DNA of 64,000 nt, taken from contig NZ_CP100448.1 in the NCBI RefSeq assembly GCF_024227715.1, positions 2,377,655 to 2,441,654 on the forward strand, written 5' to 3'. The notes beneath the pieces are model-generated. The model was not told where the DNA came from. It saw only the letters and a list, made by a program, of their open reading frames with translations, and searched no databases. Below, piece by piece: positions 1-8,342 of the stretch (positions within the stretch are counted from its first letter, which is position 1; every line of letters begins with the position of its first letter). A program made the translations under genes and the position numbers. This DNA comes from Halomarina litorea. GTDB taxonomy: Archaea > Halobacteriota > Halobacteria > Halobacteriales > Haloarculaceae.

Positions 1-914
1 GCCGCCTCCTCGTCCAGATGGGCGGTGTTGAGCGACCCGGCGACGACGTCGGTCGGGGCGACCGAACTCCCGAGGTCCTCGTAGAGGCTCCGCATATCGC
101 CGAGGTCCGGGATGTCGAACGACTCGTAGCCGTGTATCTGCTCGCGGCCCGCGACGTGACAGAACACGAGGTGGTCGGGCATCGCGCCGTGGAGGATGCC
201 GCAGGTGACCCCCGAGTACGCCGGATGGACGATGGAACCCTGTCCCTCCACGAACAGCACGTCGTACTCCTCGCTCCGTTCGACCAGCATCCGTTCGACC
301 GCGCCCGCGGTGAAATCGGAGATGGTGCGGTCGATGGGGACGCCCCACCCCTCGATCATGATACCCGTCTGCCCGGTCGGGATGAACCCGGCGTCGATGC
401 CCCGGTCGCGGGCGGCCTCCATCAGTTCGTAGGAGGCCGTCATCTTGCCCGTCGAGCAGTCCGACCCGACGGTGAGGACGATTTCGGCGTCCAAGTCGCG
501 GGCGACGCCCTCGCTCACCGTGAGGTCCCCGGGGGGCTTTCGCACGTCCCAGAGGTCGGCGTCGTGTTCCTCGGCGAGGCGGACGAACTCGTCGTCCTCG
601 GTGAGGAAGTAGTGGAGTCCCGACCACACCTCGACGCCCCGGCCGAGTGCGCCCCGAACGTCGGGTCGCCACGACTCGTCGAACCCGCCGCCGATGGGGG
701 CGATGCCGATGACGAACGCGTCGATGTCGGGCACCTCGTCGATCCCTTCGACGATCGGCGCGTCGCGCACGTCCGGGATGTGGTCGTTGACCCGGTCGCC
801 GGCGGTGTCTCTATCCAGTACCGCGACGACCTCGTGGGGGCCGTATCTGAGCAGTCCGACCGCGGTCTTGGCCTCGTCGGGGAACTTCCCGTGTGCGAGT
901 ACGGCGATGCGCAT
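1..914 (-). CDS. DUF1611 family protein (DgcN-like), C-terminus cut by window edge
   Basis: The frame opens at an ATG at 914 and runs without a stop off the left edge, giving 304 residues. The N-terminal half (VLAHGKFPDEAK, VIGIAPIGGGFDESW) resembles a dinucleotide-fold domain. The C-terminal half has a P-loop-like stretch (TVGSDCSTGKM) and VEGQGSIVHPAYSG, both typical of DUF1611. Members of this family (DgcN) are described as D-glutamate N-acetyltransferases and in haloarchaea often sit beside an enolase-superfamily dipeptide epimerase. That neighbour would lie outside this window, so the role is inferred from the family. The family call is fairly secure; the substrate is not shown by the sequence. 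Confidence 0.8.
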   Translation of the reverse strand, partial: MRIAVLAHGKFPDEAKTAVGLLRYGPHEVVAVLDRDTAGDRVNDHIPDVRDAPIVEGIDEVPDIDAFVIGIAPIGGGFDESWRPDVRGALGRGVEVWSGLHYFLTEDDEFVRLAEEHDADLWDVRKPPGDLTVSEGVARDLDAEIVLTVGSDCSTGKMTASYELMEAARDRGIDAGFIPTGQTGIMIEGWGVPIDRTISDFTAGAVERMLVERSEEYDVLFVEGQGSIVHPAYSGVTCGILHGAMPDHLVFCHVAGREQIHGYESFDIPDLGDMRSLYEDLGSSVAPTDVVAGSLNTAHLDEEA

Positions 915-952
915 ACCCGCCTACGGGATGGGGACCGTCTTAATCCCCCTCC

Positions 953-1423
953 CTATTCCTCGACCGCGCCGGGGTCGTCCATCTTCACCGTCAGGACGGG
1001 CACCGACGAGGACCGGACGACCTTCTCGGCGACGCTGCCCATCAGCAGGCGGTCGAACCCGCGACGGCCGTGGGTCCCCATCACGACGAGGTCGACGTCG
1101 TTCTCGTCGACGTACTCGAGGATGGCGCGGTGGGGCGGCCCGCCGGTCACCACGTCGGTGACGCAGTCAACGTCGTGGTCGGCCGCCGCGGTCGCCGCCT
1201 CCTCGACGATGCCCGTCCCGCGCTTCTCGAGGTTCTCCTGTATCGCGCCCACGTCGACGCCGGACATGCCCCCCTCGTCGCCGACCATCGTCCAGCGGGC
1301 GTCCGAGACGACGTTGAGAACGTGGAGCGTCGCGTCGTGGCGGTCCGCGAGGTCGAGTGCGTGGTCGAGCGCCGCCCGCGCGCCGTCGCTGCCGTCCGTG
1401 GGAAAGAGGATTCGTCGGTACAC
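953..1423 (-). CDS. Universal stress protein (UspA family)
   Basis: A 156-residue single-domain USP. The family signature near the C-terminus, GTHGRRGFDRLLMGS, is the G-2x-G-9x-G-S nucleotide-binding loop of ATP-binding USPs. The N-terminus ILFPTDGSDGARAAL has the conserved Asp and the strand-helix start of the fold. A GTG at 1423 is the natural start: it puts the usual VYRRILFPTDGS at the N-terminus, whereas a longer frame would add an unrelated arginine-rich stretch. USPs are soluble cytoplasmic proteins that bind ATP or AMP and act in stress adaptation; the specific role is unknown. It stands alone, 38 bases from the DUF1611 gene. Confidence 0.88.
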   Translation of the reverse strand: MYRRILFPTDGSDGARAALDHALDLADRHDATLHVLNVVSDARWTMVGDEGGMSGVDVGAIQENLEKRGTGIVEEAATAAADHDVDCVTDVVTGGPPHRAILEYVDENDVDLVVMGTHGRRGFDRLLMGSVAEKVVRSSSVPVLTVKMDDPGAVEE

Positions 1424-1467
1424 GGGAGCAGGTTGGTCGGGCGGCACCAAAAGCCGTCCCCCGAGGC

Positions 1468-2352
1468 TCAGAGCGCGACGAGTCGCGTCGTCCAGAACTC
1501 CCGGTGGGCGTCCGCGAGGGCGTCCTCCGGCGACCCGGTGGCGTCGACGGTCCGCGTCAGGTCCGCCCGGTCTGCCACCCGGTCGAGGACGGCCCGCTCC
1601 CCGACGAGGTAGAGGGGAACCTCGATGCCCGCGAGCGACCGGCGACACCGGTCGAGGTGGGCGTCTATCTGCCCGTCGCGGATGCGTTCGAAGCGTCCCT
1701 GCGAGAACCCGCCCTTCGAGTGCTGTTCTTTCACGTCGCTCCGGAAGCCCGAGTAGTCCACGCGCTCGTCGCCCTCGTATCGGCCCATAGCGAACGTGTC
1801 CGCGCGCACGAGCGCGAGGACGTACTCCTCCTCGGACCCCGGGCGGAACCACGACCGGTCGAGGCGGAACCCCTCGCCCCACTCGCAGAAGGGGTCGGGC
1901 GCGCGCGGCGGCGAGAGCGCCACGCTCACCACTCCGGCGTCGTCGGCGTAGACGAGACAGGGCGCGGCCCGGCCCACGAGGCCGGCGTGGTCGCCCAGCA
2001 AGTCGGCGAGTCCCTCGGGGACGTCGTCGCAGACCATCGCCGAGAGCGCCCCCTCGGGGCCGGTGTCGTACGAGGCGAGGCGGGAGAGCGTCTCTCGGAG
2101 GCGTACCCCGCGCAGGGCTTCGCGTCTCCGGGGGTCGACGGACGTGGACTCGTCGGCGTCGAGTTCGCCCTCCAGTCCGGCGAGGCGGTCCTCCAGTCGG
2201 TTGACCTGCTCTTCGGCCTCCTGTCTGGCGGTGGCGGCCTCCGACCGTCGTTCCTGTTCGGCCGCGAGCTGGCGCGCGAGGTGGTGCTTCTCCGATTCGA
2301 GTTCCTCGATGCGCGCCTTCAGGTCGGCGCGGCCGAGTACCCGGTCGAGCAT
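1468..2352 (-). CDS. Vms1/Ankzf1-family peptidyl-tRNA hydrolase
   Basis: A 294-residue protein. Residues about 10-66 form a charged coiled coil (ELESEKHHLARQ, VNRLEDRLAGLEGEL). The rest is an eRF1-domain-2-like fold with KGGFSQGRFERIRDGQ at about 213-228, the counterpart of the GGQ loop of release factors and of the catalytic loop of Vms1. The canonical GGQ is not present; the nearest glutamine lies three residues after the second glycine. Vms1-type proteins release nascent chains from peptidyl-tRNA on stalled 60S/50S subunits during ribosome quality control. The family match is good; activity is inferred. The gene is monocistronic, with its start 24 bases from the stop of the next gene on the same strand. 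Confidence 0.8.
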   Translation of the reverse strand: MLDRVLGRADLKARIEELESEKHHLARQLAAEQERRSEAATARQEAEEQVNRLEDRLAGLEGELDADESTSVDPRRREALRGVRLRETLSRLASYDTGPEGALSAMVCDDVPEGLADLLGDHAGLVGRAAPCLVYADDAGVVSVALSPPRAPDPFCEWGEGFRLDRSWFRPGSEEEYVLALVRADTFAMGRYEGDERVDYSGFRSDVKEQHSKGGFSQGRFERIRDGQIDAHLDRCRRSLAGIEVPLYLVGERAVLDRVADRADLTRTVDATGSPEDALADAHREFWTTRLVAL

Positions 2353-2375
2353 GCCCCCACCGATGGGAGGTGGGG

Positions 2376-2717
2376 TTAAATACCGACTGGAGTACCGAGG
2401 TCCATGAGCTGTGCGGCCCGGTCGGCCTTCGCCAGCAGTACTTCCCGCAGGTCGGGGAGGCCGTTCTCGTCTTCGAGGAGGTCGTAGGGCACCGCGAGGG
2501 TCCGTTCGGGGACGCCCGCCTCCCCGTGGACCGCGAGGTGTCGCCGCCCGAGTTTCATCACGAGGGGCGCGTCGAGGCGCTCGATTCCCTCGCCGGTCGC
2601 GTACAGTTGTCTGTTGACGTGCTCGTGTTGCCCGTCGTGCATCGCCGGCCGCTCGCCGTCGTACGGCTCGACGTACAGTCGTCCGAGGTAGTATCCGCCC
2701 GAGAACTGTTCGAACAT
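2376..2717 (-). CDS. DUF5802 family protein (haloarchaeal, function unknown)
   Basis: A 113-residue soluble acidic protein beginning MFEQFSGGYYLGRLYVEP. This matches my recollection of a small haloarchaea-only family (DUF5802) whose members share the FSxGYYLGRLYVEP opening and a QHExVNxQLYATGEG segment. No enzyme motif is visible. An in-frame ATG 33 bases further out (2750) would add MCVNDKLTFVP, but it lies in a TATA-like stretch (CTTATG on the minus strand, 2748-2753), so the inner ATG is preferred. It is divergent from the DUF1405 gene, with paired hairpins between them. Confidence 0.75.
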   Translation of the reverse strand: MFEQFSGGYYLGRLYVEPYDGERPAMHDGQHEHVNRQLYATGEGIERLDAPLVMKLGRRHLAVHGEAGVPERTLAVPYDLLEDENGLPDLREVLLAKADRAAQLMDLGTPVGI

Positions 2718-2776
2718 CGGTACGAATGTGAGTTTGTCATTGACACACATAAGCGTTACCGCGATACTATTTACGG

Positions 2777-2816
2777 ACCCGCTTTCAGCGGGTTCTGGTC
2801 GGCACCAGTCGGTGCC
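2777..2816. repeat. Two adjacent hairpins between divergent genes
   Basis: The first is a perfect 7-bp stem (ACCCGCT / AGCGGGT, 2777-2783 with 2787-2793, loop TTC). The second is a 6-bp stem (GGCACC / GGTGCC, 2801-2806 with 2811-2816, loop AGTC). They lie in the 147-base gap between the divergent DUF5802 and DUF1405 genes, so they cannot be simple terminators of converging genes. Operator or 5'-leader structures are possible. Confidence 0.5.
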
Positions 2817-2864
2817 ACGATTCCAGTCGGTATCGCTTTGCCCCGCGGCGCGCGATGACGGGGC

Positions 2865-3551
2865 GTGTACAGTCCCATCCCCGAGCGCTGGGCGCAGTAC
2901 TACCTCGGGAACGCGCCGAGTCTCGTCTGGTTGCTGCTGGCGAACATCGTCGCCGTCCTCGTCGGCGTCAGGTACTACGTCGAGACGATGCCCGACGTGT
3001 CCACGTTCGCGTGGCCGCTGTACGGCGACTCTCCCACGGCCGTCTTTCTCGGCCTCCTCTCGCTCGCGACGCTCCTCCCCCATCTCGGCAAGCGGGTGCG
3101 CGAGGCACCGCTGAACCGCCCGCTCGCCTACCTCCACACGCTCGCGTTCGTCTGGCTGGTGAAGTACGCCGTCTGGACGTTCCTCGCGCTCAACCTGCGG
3201 TTCTCGCTGTACTTCCCGGAGGTGTGGGCGTACTTCGGCATCCTGCTCACCCACCTCGCGTTCGTCGGCGAGGCGTTCCTCCTGCCCCACTACGGCGCGA
3301 CGACGCGGGGGGCGCTGGCGTTCTCGCTCGGGGCGCTCCTGCTCAACGACTTCGTCGACTACTGGCTCGCGGGGACGGTGGGCTGTGTCCTCGGGTCGCC
3401 GGAGGGACGGTGCGACCTCTACCCCCCGCTGCGCTACGACCCCGGACTCGCGCTTCCCGTCCTGACCGTCTGCCTCTCGGTCGCGTGCGTCGCGCTCGCG
3501 GCGGTGGTCTTCGACCGCCTCGACGCGCCCGGGGGTCGTCGACCCCGGTAA
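2865..3551 (+). CDS. DUF1405 family integral membrane protein
   Basis: A 228-residue hydrophobic protein with about six membrane segments (for example LVWLLLANIVAVLVGVRYYV near residue 20, AVFLGLLSLATLLP near 60, LPVLTVCLSVACVALAAVV near the end). The conserved family pieces are the NxPSxxWLL opening and the FLLPHYG and LNDFVDY segments. In this frame a TGA at 2856 forces the start to lie after it, and GTG at 2865 is the first start codon. Function is unknown; the family is found in haloarchaea and Bacilli. It stands alone. Confidence 0.78.
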   Translation: MYSPIPERWAQYYLGNAPSLVWLLLANIVAVLVGVRYYVETMPDVSTFAWPLYGDSPTAVFLGLLSLATLLPHLGKRVREAPLNRPLAYLHTLAFVWLVKYAVWTFLALNLRFSLYFPEVWAYFGILLTHLAFVGEAFLLPHYGATTRGALAFSLGALLLNDFVDYWLAGTVGCVLGSPEGRCDLYPPLRYDPGLALPVLTVCLSVACVALAAVVFDRLDAPGGRRPR

Positions 3552-3615
3552 CGCCGGGAAACGCCCGGTTAATCCGTCGTTGACCCGTCGTGAACGGTTC
3601 GAACGGATGTCGCCG

Positions 3616-3644
3616 TTTTTGTGCCCCCACCCCGAAGGGGGTGG
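3616..3644 (+). promoter_or_regulatory. T-run promoter box and hairpin ahead of secreted-protein gene
   Basis: A run of five Ts (3616-3620) sits about 30 bases before the ATG at 3648, the usual place for a haloarchaeal TATA-like box. Between them a 7-bp stem, CCACCCC (3627-3633) with GGGGTGG (3638-3644), closes a GAAG loop and ends three bases before the start codon. If present in an mRNA leader it would sit over the initiation site. Confidence 0.4.
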
Positions 3645-3647
3645 TAG

Positions 3648-4676
3648 ATGCGACGACAGTCGGTCGCGGCCGCGCTGTGTGTGCTGGTGGTCCTCGCCCT
3701 CGCCACCCCCCTCCCTGGCGGCGGGACCCTCGTGGCGAGCGGCGCGACCGCCCCCGACACGCTCCCCGGGGACGCACAGGAGGCCGGGACGAACAACAGC
3801 ACCCTCGGCGAGAGCGTCACCTCGTTCATGCAGGTCAGCACGGTGGAGACGGCGAGCGCTCTCGACCGGGGGATGTGGCGCGCCGCCTACCGGCGTGCGA
3901 CCTCCGAGAAGACGAAGGCACGCCTGCTCGCCCAGCGACTCGAGACCCTCGACGGTCGACTCGACGCCCTCGAAGCGCGACTGGCGGACGACGCCAGCGC
4001 TGCGGGACCGACCTCGCTCGTCCGCACCGTCGTCCTCGCCGCCGAGGCGGAGACGCTCAGGGCGACCGTCGAGTCGACCGTCGAGGTAGTCGACAACGAG
4101 TCCCGGGTGTCCGGACTCGACGAACTCAGGGAACGCGCCCGCGGACTCGACGCCCCGCCGGCCCCGTCTGTCCCCGGTGCAGGCGTCGCCGACGACCGGC
4201 GACCCCCGCGCGGGCCGAACGGGAACGCGTCGGGCGGCGGAAACTCGGCCACCGCCGACCCCGACAGCGAGACCGGGCCGCCGGGGAACGCTACGGGCGT
4301 GGCCGAGAACGCCAGCGACCGACCCGAGAACGCGACGTCGAACCCGGTCCGTGACGGCGACGCCCCCGATGCCGTCCCGGACGACCCGCGCGAGTCGGCC
4401 CCAGAAAACGGAACCAGCGCGGGGGCCCCGGGTCAGGGTGCCGACACGGGGAACGGTGCCTCCCACGACGGTGACGGCGGCGACGAGGGCAACGCCAGCG
4501 ACAACGGGAACGCAAGCGGGAACGACGGTGCGGGTAATGGAAGCGGAAACGGCAACGGGAGCACCGGTGACGGCGGTACTGGGAACGGAAGCGGGAACGA
4601 CGGTGCGGGCAACGGAAGCGGAAACACCGGCAACGGCACCAACGGCGGCGGTGACACGGGTCCTCCCGGCGCGTAG
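3648..4676 (+). CDS. Secreted, glycosylation-prone protein with coiled coil and Gly/Asn/Ser-rich tail
   Basis: A 342-residue protein. Residues 1-30 look like a Sec signal peptide (MRRQSVAAALCVLVVLALATP). Residues about 60-175 are predicted helical coiled coil, rich in Ala, Leu, Arg and Glu. From about 190 to the end the chain is low-complexity Gly, Asn, Ser, Thr, Asp and Pro with many N-x-S/T sequons (NAS, NGS, NGT, NAT). No lipobox or C-terminal PGF motif or membrane anchor is visible, so the protein is probably released or loosely cell-wall bound. The tail contains imperfect DNA repeats. I recognise no family. Confidence 0.7.
   Translation: MRRQSVAAALCVLVVLALATPLPGGGTLVASGATAPDTLPGDAQEAGTNNSTLGESVTSFMQVSTVETASALDRGMWRAAYRRATSEKTKARLLAQRLETLDGRLDALEARLADDASAAGPTSLVRTVVLAAEAETLRATVESTVEVVDNESRVSGLDELRERARGLDAPPAPSVPGAGVADDRRPPRGPNGNASGGGNSATADPDSETGPPGNATGVAENASDRPENATSNPVRDGDAPDAVPDDPRESAPENGTSAGAPGQGADTGNGASHDGDGGDEGNASDNGNASGNDGAGNGSGNGNGSTGDGGTGNGSGNDGAGNGSGNTGNGTNGGGDTGPPGA
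4515..4625 (+). repeat. 36-bp in-frame direct repeat in low-complexity tail
   Basis: Bases 4515-4550 recur at 4590-4625 with two mismatches and an offset of 75 bases (25 codons), so the frame is kept. Shorter GGAAGCGGAAAC-type units lie around them. They encode the Gly/Asn/Ser tail and probably arose by slippage or unequal recombination. Confidence 0.8.
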
Positions 4677-4718
4677 CGTCCCGCCACCGTTTTCCCTGCC
4701 GGTGCCTACCCTGAGGTA

Positions 4719-5399
4719 ATGGACTCCGCCGCGCTGCTCGACCTCCTCGGCAACGAGAACCGACGGCGCATCCTCCGTCTCCTCGCCCGGAAACCCTGTT
4801 ACGTCACCGAGATCAGCGAGTACCTCGGCGTGAGTCCGAAGGCGGTCATCGACCACCTCCGCAAACTGGAGGAACACGGCCTCGTGGAGTCGCGCGTCGA
4901 CGACCAGCGCCGCAAGTACTTCTCCATCGCCCGGAACCTCAGACTGGAGGTGAACGTCTCGCCGTACGGTTTCGGCGCGAAGTCGGCGTACCCCGCCAGT
5001 CGCGGCCTCGACATGACGCGCTGTCGCTACCTCACCATCGACCTCACGAACCCCGACGAGGCGGCGGAACTGGCCGAACTGGGTCGCGAACTGGCGCGAC
5101 TGGAGCGACTCGCCAGCGAGCTATCGATGGCCCAGCGGTGGGTGCAGGGCCGCCTCACGGAGGTCATGGACGGTATCTCCGACCGGGTGCGCGAGACGCC
5201 GACGCTCGGCGCGCCCGACGGGACGGACGCCCGCTTCTACGCGGAGGTGGTCTCGGCACTGGCGAACGGCGCGGAGACCGTCGAGGCGGTCGCCCGACGG
5301 GCCGACGCGCCCCCGGAACTCGTCGAGGACGCCCTCGCGCGCCTCGTCGACCAGGGCGTCGTCACCCGCCGACAGGGGACCTACCACCTCGACGGCTGA
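4719..5399 (+). CDS. ArsR-type winged-helix transcriptional regulator
   Basis: A 226-residue protein. Residues 1-75 are a winged helix of the ArsR type (LLGNENRRRILRLLARKPCYVTEISEYLGVSPKAV with recognition helix, then a wing VESRVDDQRRKYFSI). A middle region (about 110-150) is a helical dimerisation stretch. The last 50 residues look like a second small helix-turn-helix (VEAVARRADAPPELVEDALARLVDQGVV). No metal-binding cysteines like those of ArsR or SmtB are visible. Haloarchaea have many such regulators with unknown ligands. It lies 42 bases after the secreted-protein gene and stands alone. Confidence 0.82.
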   Translation: MDSAALLDLLGNENRRRILRLLARKPCYVTEISEYLGVSPKAVIDHLRKLEEHGLVESRVDDQRRKYFSIARNLRLEVNVSPYGFGAKSAYPASRGLDMTRCRYLTIDLTNPDEAAELAELGRELARLERLASELSMAQRWVQGRLTEVMDGISDRVRETPTLGAPDGTDARFYAEVVSALANGAETVEAVARRADAPPELVEDALARLVDQGVVTRRQGTYHLDG

Positions 5400-5594
5400 C
5401 CTCGCCCTCGCGGGGAATCTCGACCGACCTGAGCGGCCGCCGTGTCACACACCCCACCGTCGCGTGCTCGCTGTCCTCGCGCTTCGATTCGTCGTGTTCG
5501 AGGAGTCGGACGGGTCGGCGTGCCGGGGGAGTGAGAGCCCCCGCCCGCACGGTCAGGGCCCTCCCATCGGACGTTCTTCCTCGAACGTTCTTCG

Positions 5595-6080
5595 TCAGAT
5601 GTCCCGCGTCAGGCCGTCGCGCAGGTCGCGTCCGAAGTAGTGGCCGACGAGGGCGACGACGACGCCCGCGCCCGCACCGACGGCGGCGAGTTCGGGGGCC
5701 TGTCCGCGCAGGCCCGCCAGGAGGACGAGGTTCAGGCTGGAGAGCACGAGGCCGAGGCCGGCGGCGACGGCCCCCGCCGCGCCCACCTCGAGGTAGCGCC
5801 GTCGCTCGGAGAGCAGACCCATGACGAACCCGGCGAGGGCGACGCCGAGGATGCCGATGCCGGGGATCAGGGGGACGAGGCCGCCGAGGAGGAGGCCGCC
5901 GACGGTCAGGGCGAGTGCGAGGAGGAAGTGCCGCGGCGAGAACAGACGCACCGACCGCCCGCGGAGTCGCCCGAGACGGCTCCGACCCCCGCCGCGTCCG
6001 CCGTCGCTCGACTCCCCGTCGGTCGTCCGGGAGGTGGAGTACTCGGAGTACTCCTCGAGGAGTTCGTCGGTCTGCGACAT
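5595..6080 (-). CDS. Small membrane protein, DUF456-like
   Basis: A 161-residue protein with a hydrophilic serine- and arginine-rich N-terminus (to about residue 47) and three to four membrane helices, including LIPGIGILGVALAGFVMGLL, a Gly-rich loop-helix like that of DUF456 proteins. The start is chosen at MSQTDELLEEY (6080). An ATG three codons earlier (6089) is possible, but there the GGGGAG ribosome site would be only two bases from the start codon. Function is unknown. The 195 bases between this gene and the ArsR-type gene hold only a short direct repeat (ACGTTCTTC, twice) and no coding signal. Confidence 0.62.
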   Translation of the reverse strand: MSQTDELLEEYSEYSTSRTTDGESSDGGRGGGRSRLGRLRGRSVRLFSPRHFLLALALTVGGLLLGGLVPLIPGIGILGVALAGFVMGLLSERRRYLEVGAAGAVAAGLGLVLSSLNLVLLAGLRGQAPELAAVGAGAGVVVALVGHYFGRDLRDGLTRDI

Positions 6081-6183
6081 AGTGGACATGTCTCCCCGGC
6101 GAGCATGGGTCTTTCCCCGCCCGGGTCGGGAGAGCGCGGGTCGATGAGATGCTTTCAAGTCCAGTCGCCGGTAACGCAGGGGT

Positions 6184-7425
6184 ATGAACCCCGGAGACCG
6201 CGTCCGCGTCGAGCGCGGCGACACGGCCTACGAGGGCATCCTGATGCCCTCGACCACGGCCGACGAGGTCGTCGTGAAACTCGACGGGGGCTACAACGTC
6301 GGCCTCGACCGCGCCGACAGCGACTGTGAGGTGCTCGAATCCGACGTGTACGCCGTCGGCGAGTCCGACACCGAGAGCGCGAGCGAAGTCGAGTTCGACG
6401 AGGACCTCCCGACCGTCGCCCTCATCTCGACGGGCGGGACCATCGCCTCGACCGTCGACTACCGCACCGGCGCGGTCACCGCGCAGTTCGACGCCGAGGA
6501 CGTCCTCCGAGCGGTCCCGGACCTCGCGGGTCGGGCGAACTATCGCGGGAGGGTCGTCGCGAACATCCTCTCGGAGAACATGACCCCCGACGTCTGGCAG
6601 GACCTCGCGCGGGCGGTCCACGAGGAGATCGAGAACGGCGCGGACGGCGTCGTCGTCATGCACGGCACCGACACGATGCAGTACTCCGCCAGCGCCCTCG
6701 CGTTCATGCTCGACACGCCAGTCCCGGTCGTCTTCACTGGCAGTCAGCGCTCGGCGGACCGGCCCTCCTCGGACAACGTGATGAACGCCGTCTGCGCCGT
6801 CGAGGCCGCCAAGAGCGACTGCGCGGAGGTGCTCGTCTGTATGCACGCCTCCGAGTCGGACGACCGCTGTGCGCTCCACCGGGGCACGCGCGTGCGCAAG
6901 AATCACACCTCCCGTCGGGACGCCTTCGAGACGGTCGGCAACACGCCACTCGGAACCGTCGACTACGAGACGGAGGACGTCTCGTTCGTCCGCGAGTACG
7001 TCCCCCGCGGGGAACGCGAACTCGCCATCGACGCAGACCTCGCGACGGACGTCGAGTTGCTGAAGTTCACGCCGGGCATGGACCCCGCGTTCTTCGACGT
7101 CTGCGAGGGGAAGTCGGGCGTCGTCGTCGAGGGGACCGGTCTCGGACACGTCCACACCGACTTCATCGACCGAATCGAGGAACTGGTCGAGGACGGCACC
7201 ACCGTCGTCATGACCAGCCAGTGTCTGGAGGGGCGGGTCTGTGACCGCGTCTACGACACCGGGCGCGACCTCATCGACGCGGGCGTCGTGGAGGCCGAGG
7301 ACACCCTCCCCGGCACCGCGAAGGTGAAACTCATGTGGGCGCTGGCGAACGCGCAGTCCGTCGAGGAGACCATGCGCACCTCGCTCGCCGGGGAGATTAC
7401 GGACCGCTCGGTTCCGTGGGCATGA
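6184..7425 (+). CDS. gatD: Glu-tRNA(Gln) amidotransferase subunit D
   Basis: A 413-residue protein. It is the asparaginase-like subunit of the archaeal GatDE enzyme, which frees ammonia from glutamine (or asparagine) so that GatE can convert Glu-tRNA(Gln) to Gln-tRNA(Gln). The first 50 residues form the small GatD-specific beta domain (MNPGDRVRVERGDTAYEG). The asparaginase domain follows, with ISTGGTIAST (about 81-90, nucleophilic Thr) and VVMHGTDTMQYSAS (second catalytic Thr-Asp pair). GTGLGHVH and QCLEGRV are also typical. Length fits the family. gatE is not in the window. The gene overlaps the next by four bases (ATGA), implying co-translation. Confidence 0.96.
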   Translation: MNPGDRVRVERGDTAYEGILMPSTTADEVVVKLDGGYNVGLDRADSDCEVLESDVYAVGESDTESASEVEFDEDLPTVALISTGGTIASTVDYRTGAVTAQFDAEDVLRAVPDLAGRANYRGRVVANILSENMTPDVWQDLARAVHEEIENGADGVVVMHGTDTMQYSASALAFMLDTPVPVVFTGSQRSADRPSSDNVMNAVCAVEAAKSDCAEVLVCMHASESDDRCALHRGTRVRKNHTSRRDAFETVGNTPLGTVDYETEDVSFVREYVPRGERELAIDADLATDVELLKFTPGMDPAFFDVCEGKSGVVVEGTGLGHVHTDFIDRIEELVEDGTTVVMTSQCLEGRVCDRVYDTGRDLIDAGVVEAEDTLPGTAKVKLMWALANAQSVEETMRTSLAGEITDRSVPWA

Positions 7426-8339
7426 GCGGCGGGGACATCGAGGTCCGCCCCGTCCGCCCCGAGGACAAGGAGGCCGTCGTCGACTTCACGAGCGAGACGT
7501 GGGCCGACCGCGGCGGGAGCGACTACATCCCGCACGTCTTCGACGACTGGATAGCGAACGACGGGGACGGGCAGATGACGTTCGTCCTCGACGCGGGTCG
7601 CGACGTCGCCGGCATCTGTCAGGGCGTCCTCCTCAGTGAGGACGAGGCGTGGGCACAGGGGATGCGCGTCAACCCCGATTACCGCGGGCGCGGGGTCAGT
7701 CTGGACCTCTCACACGCCGTCTTCGACTGGGCGGCGGGGGAGGGCGCGACGGTCTGTCGCAACATGGTGTTCTCGTGGAACATCGCGGGCCTCGGCCAGT
7801 CGCGGGCGACGGGGTTCGCCCCCGAGACGGAGTTCCGCTGGGCGCACCCCGACCCGGACCCGAACGCCGACCCCAACCTGCCCGTGACGAACGACCCGAC
7901 CGCCGCGTGGCGCTTCTGGACCGACAGCCCCGCCCGCGAACACCTCGCGGGCCTCGGCCTCGACATGGACGAATCGTGGGCGCTCTCGGAGGTCACCCGT
8001 GACCGCCTGCACAGGGCCGCGGACGAACAGCGGACCTTCGCTGTCCACGACGAGGGCGTCCGCGGGATGGCCTACCGCACCCGGATGTACGAACGGCTGA
8101 ACGAGGACGGCGACCCGACCACGTGGGCGGAGTACGGTGCGGCCGGGTGGTCGGACGTCGAGGTCGCCCGCTCGCTGTTCGCGGCCATCGCCGCCGACGC
8201 CGCCGCGTGCGACGCCGAGAAGACGAGAGTTCTGATTCCGGAGACGGTCTGGCACGTCAGCGACGTCGCCTACACGCGCACCGACATCAGCGACGAACCC
8301 GACTTCGTGCTGGCGGCGGACCTCACCGACCGGCGATAG
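7422..8339 (+). CDS. GNAT family N-acetyltransferase
   Basis: A 305-residue protein. Residues 5-130 form a GNAT fold with the acetyl-CoA loop MRVNPDYRGRGVSLDLSHA (R-x-x-G-x-G variant of motif A). The C-terminal 150 residues are a less conserved extension, possibly a second degenerate GNAT half. The start ATG lies inside the gatD stop (ATGA), so the two are almost certainly one operon. That is a frequent layout in haloarchaea, but no functional link to tRNA amidation is known to me. The substrate is unknown. Confidence 0.85.
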   Translation: MSGGDIEVRPVRPEDKEAVVDFTSETWADRGGSDYIPHVFDDWIANDGDGQMTFVLDAGRDVAGICQGVLLSEDEAWAQGMRVNPDYRGRGVSLDLSHAVFDWAAGEGATVCRNMVFSWNIAGLGQSRATGFAPETEFRWAHPDPDPNADPNLPVTNDPTAAWRFWTDSPAREHLAGLGLDMDESWALSEVTRDRLHRAADEQRTFAVHDEGVRGMAYRTRMYERLNEDGDPTTWAEYGAAGWSDVEVARSLFAAIAADAAACDAEKTRVLIPETVWHVSDVAYTRTDISDEPDFVLAADLTDRR

Positions 8340-8342
8340 GAG

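Noticed and set aside
1-1800. Long open frames on the plus strand opposite the DUF1611, USP and Vms1 genes
   Set aside because: They are by-products of high GC with G/C third positions in the true minus-strand genes; their products are arginine- and proline-rich with no family features.
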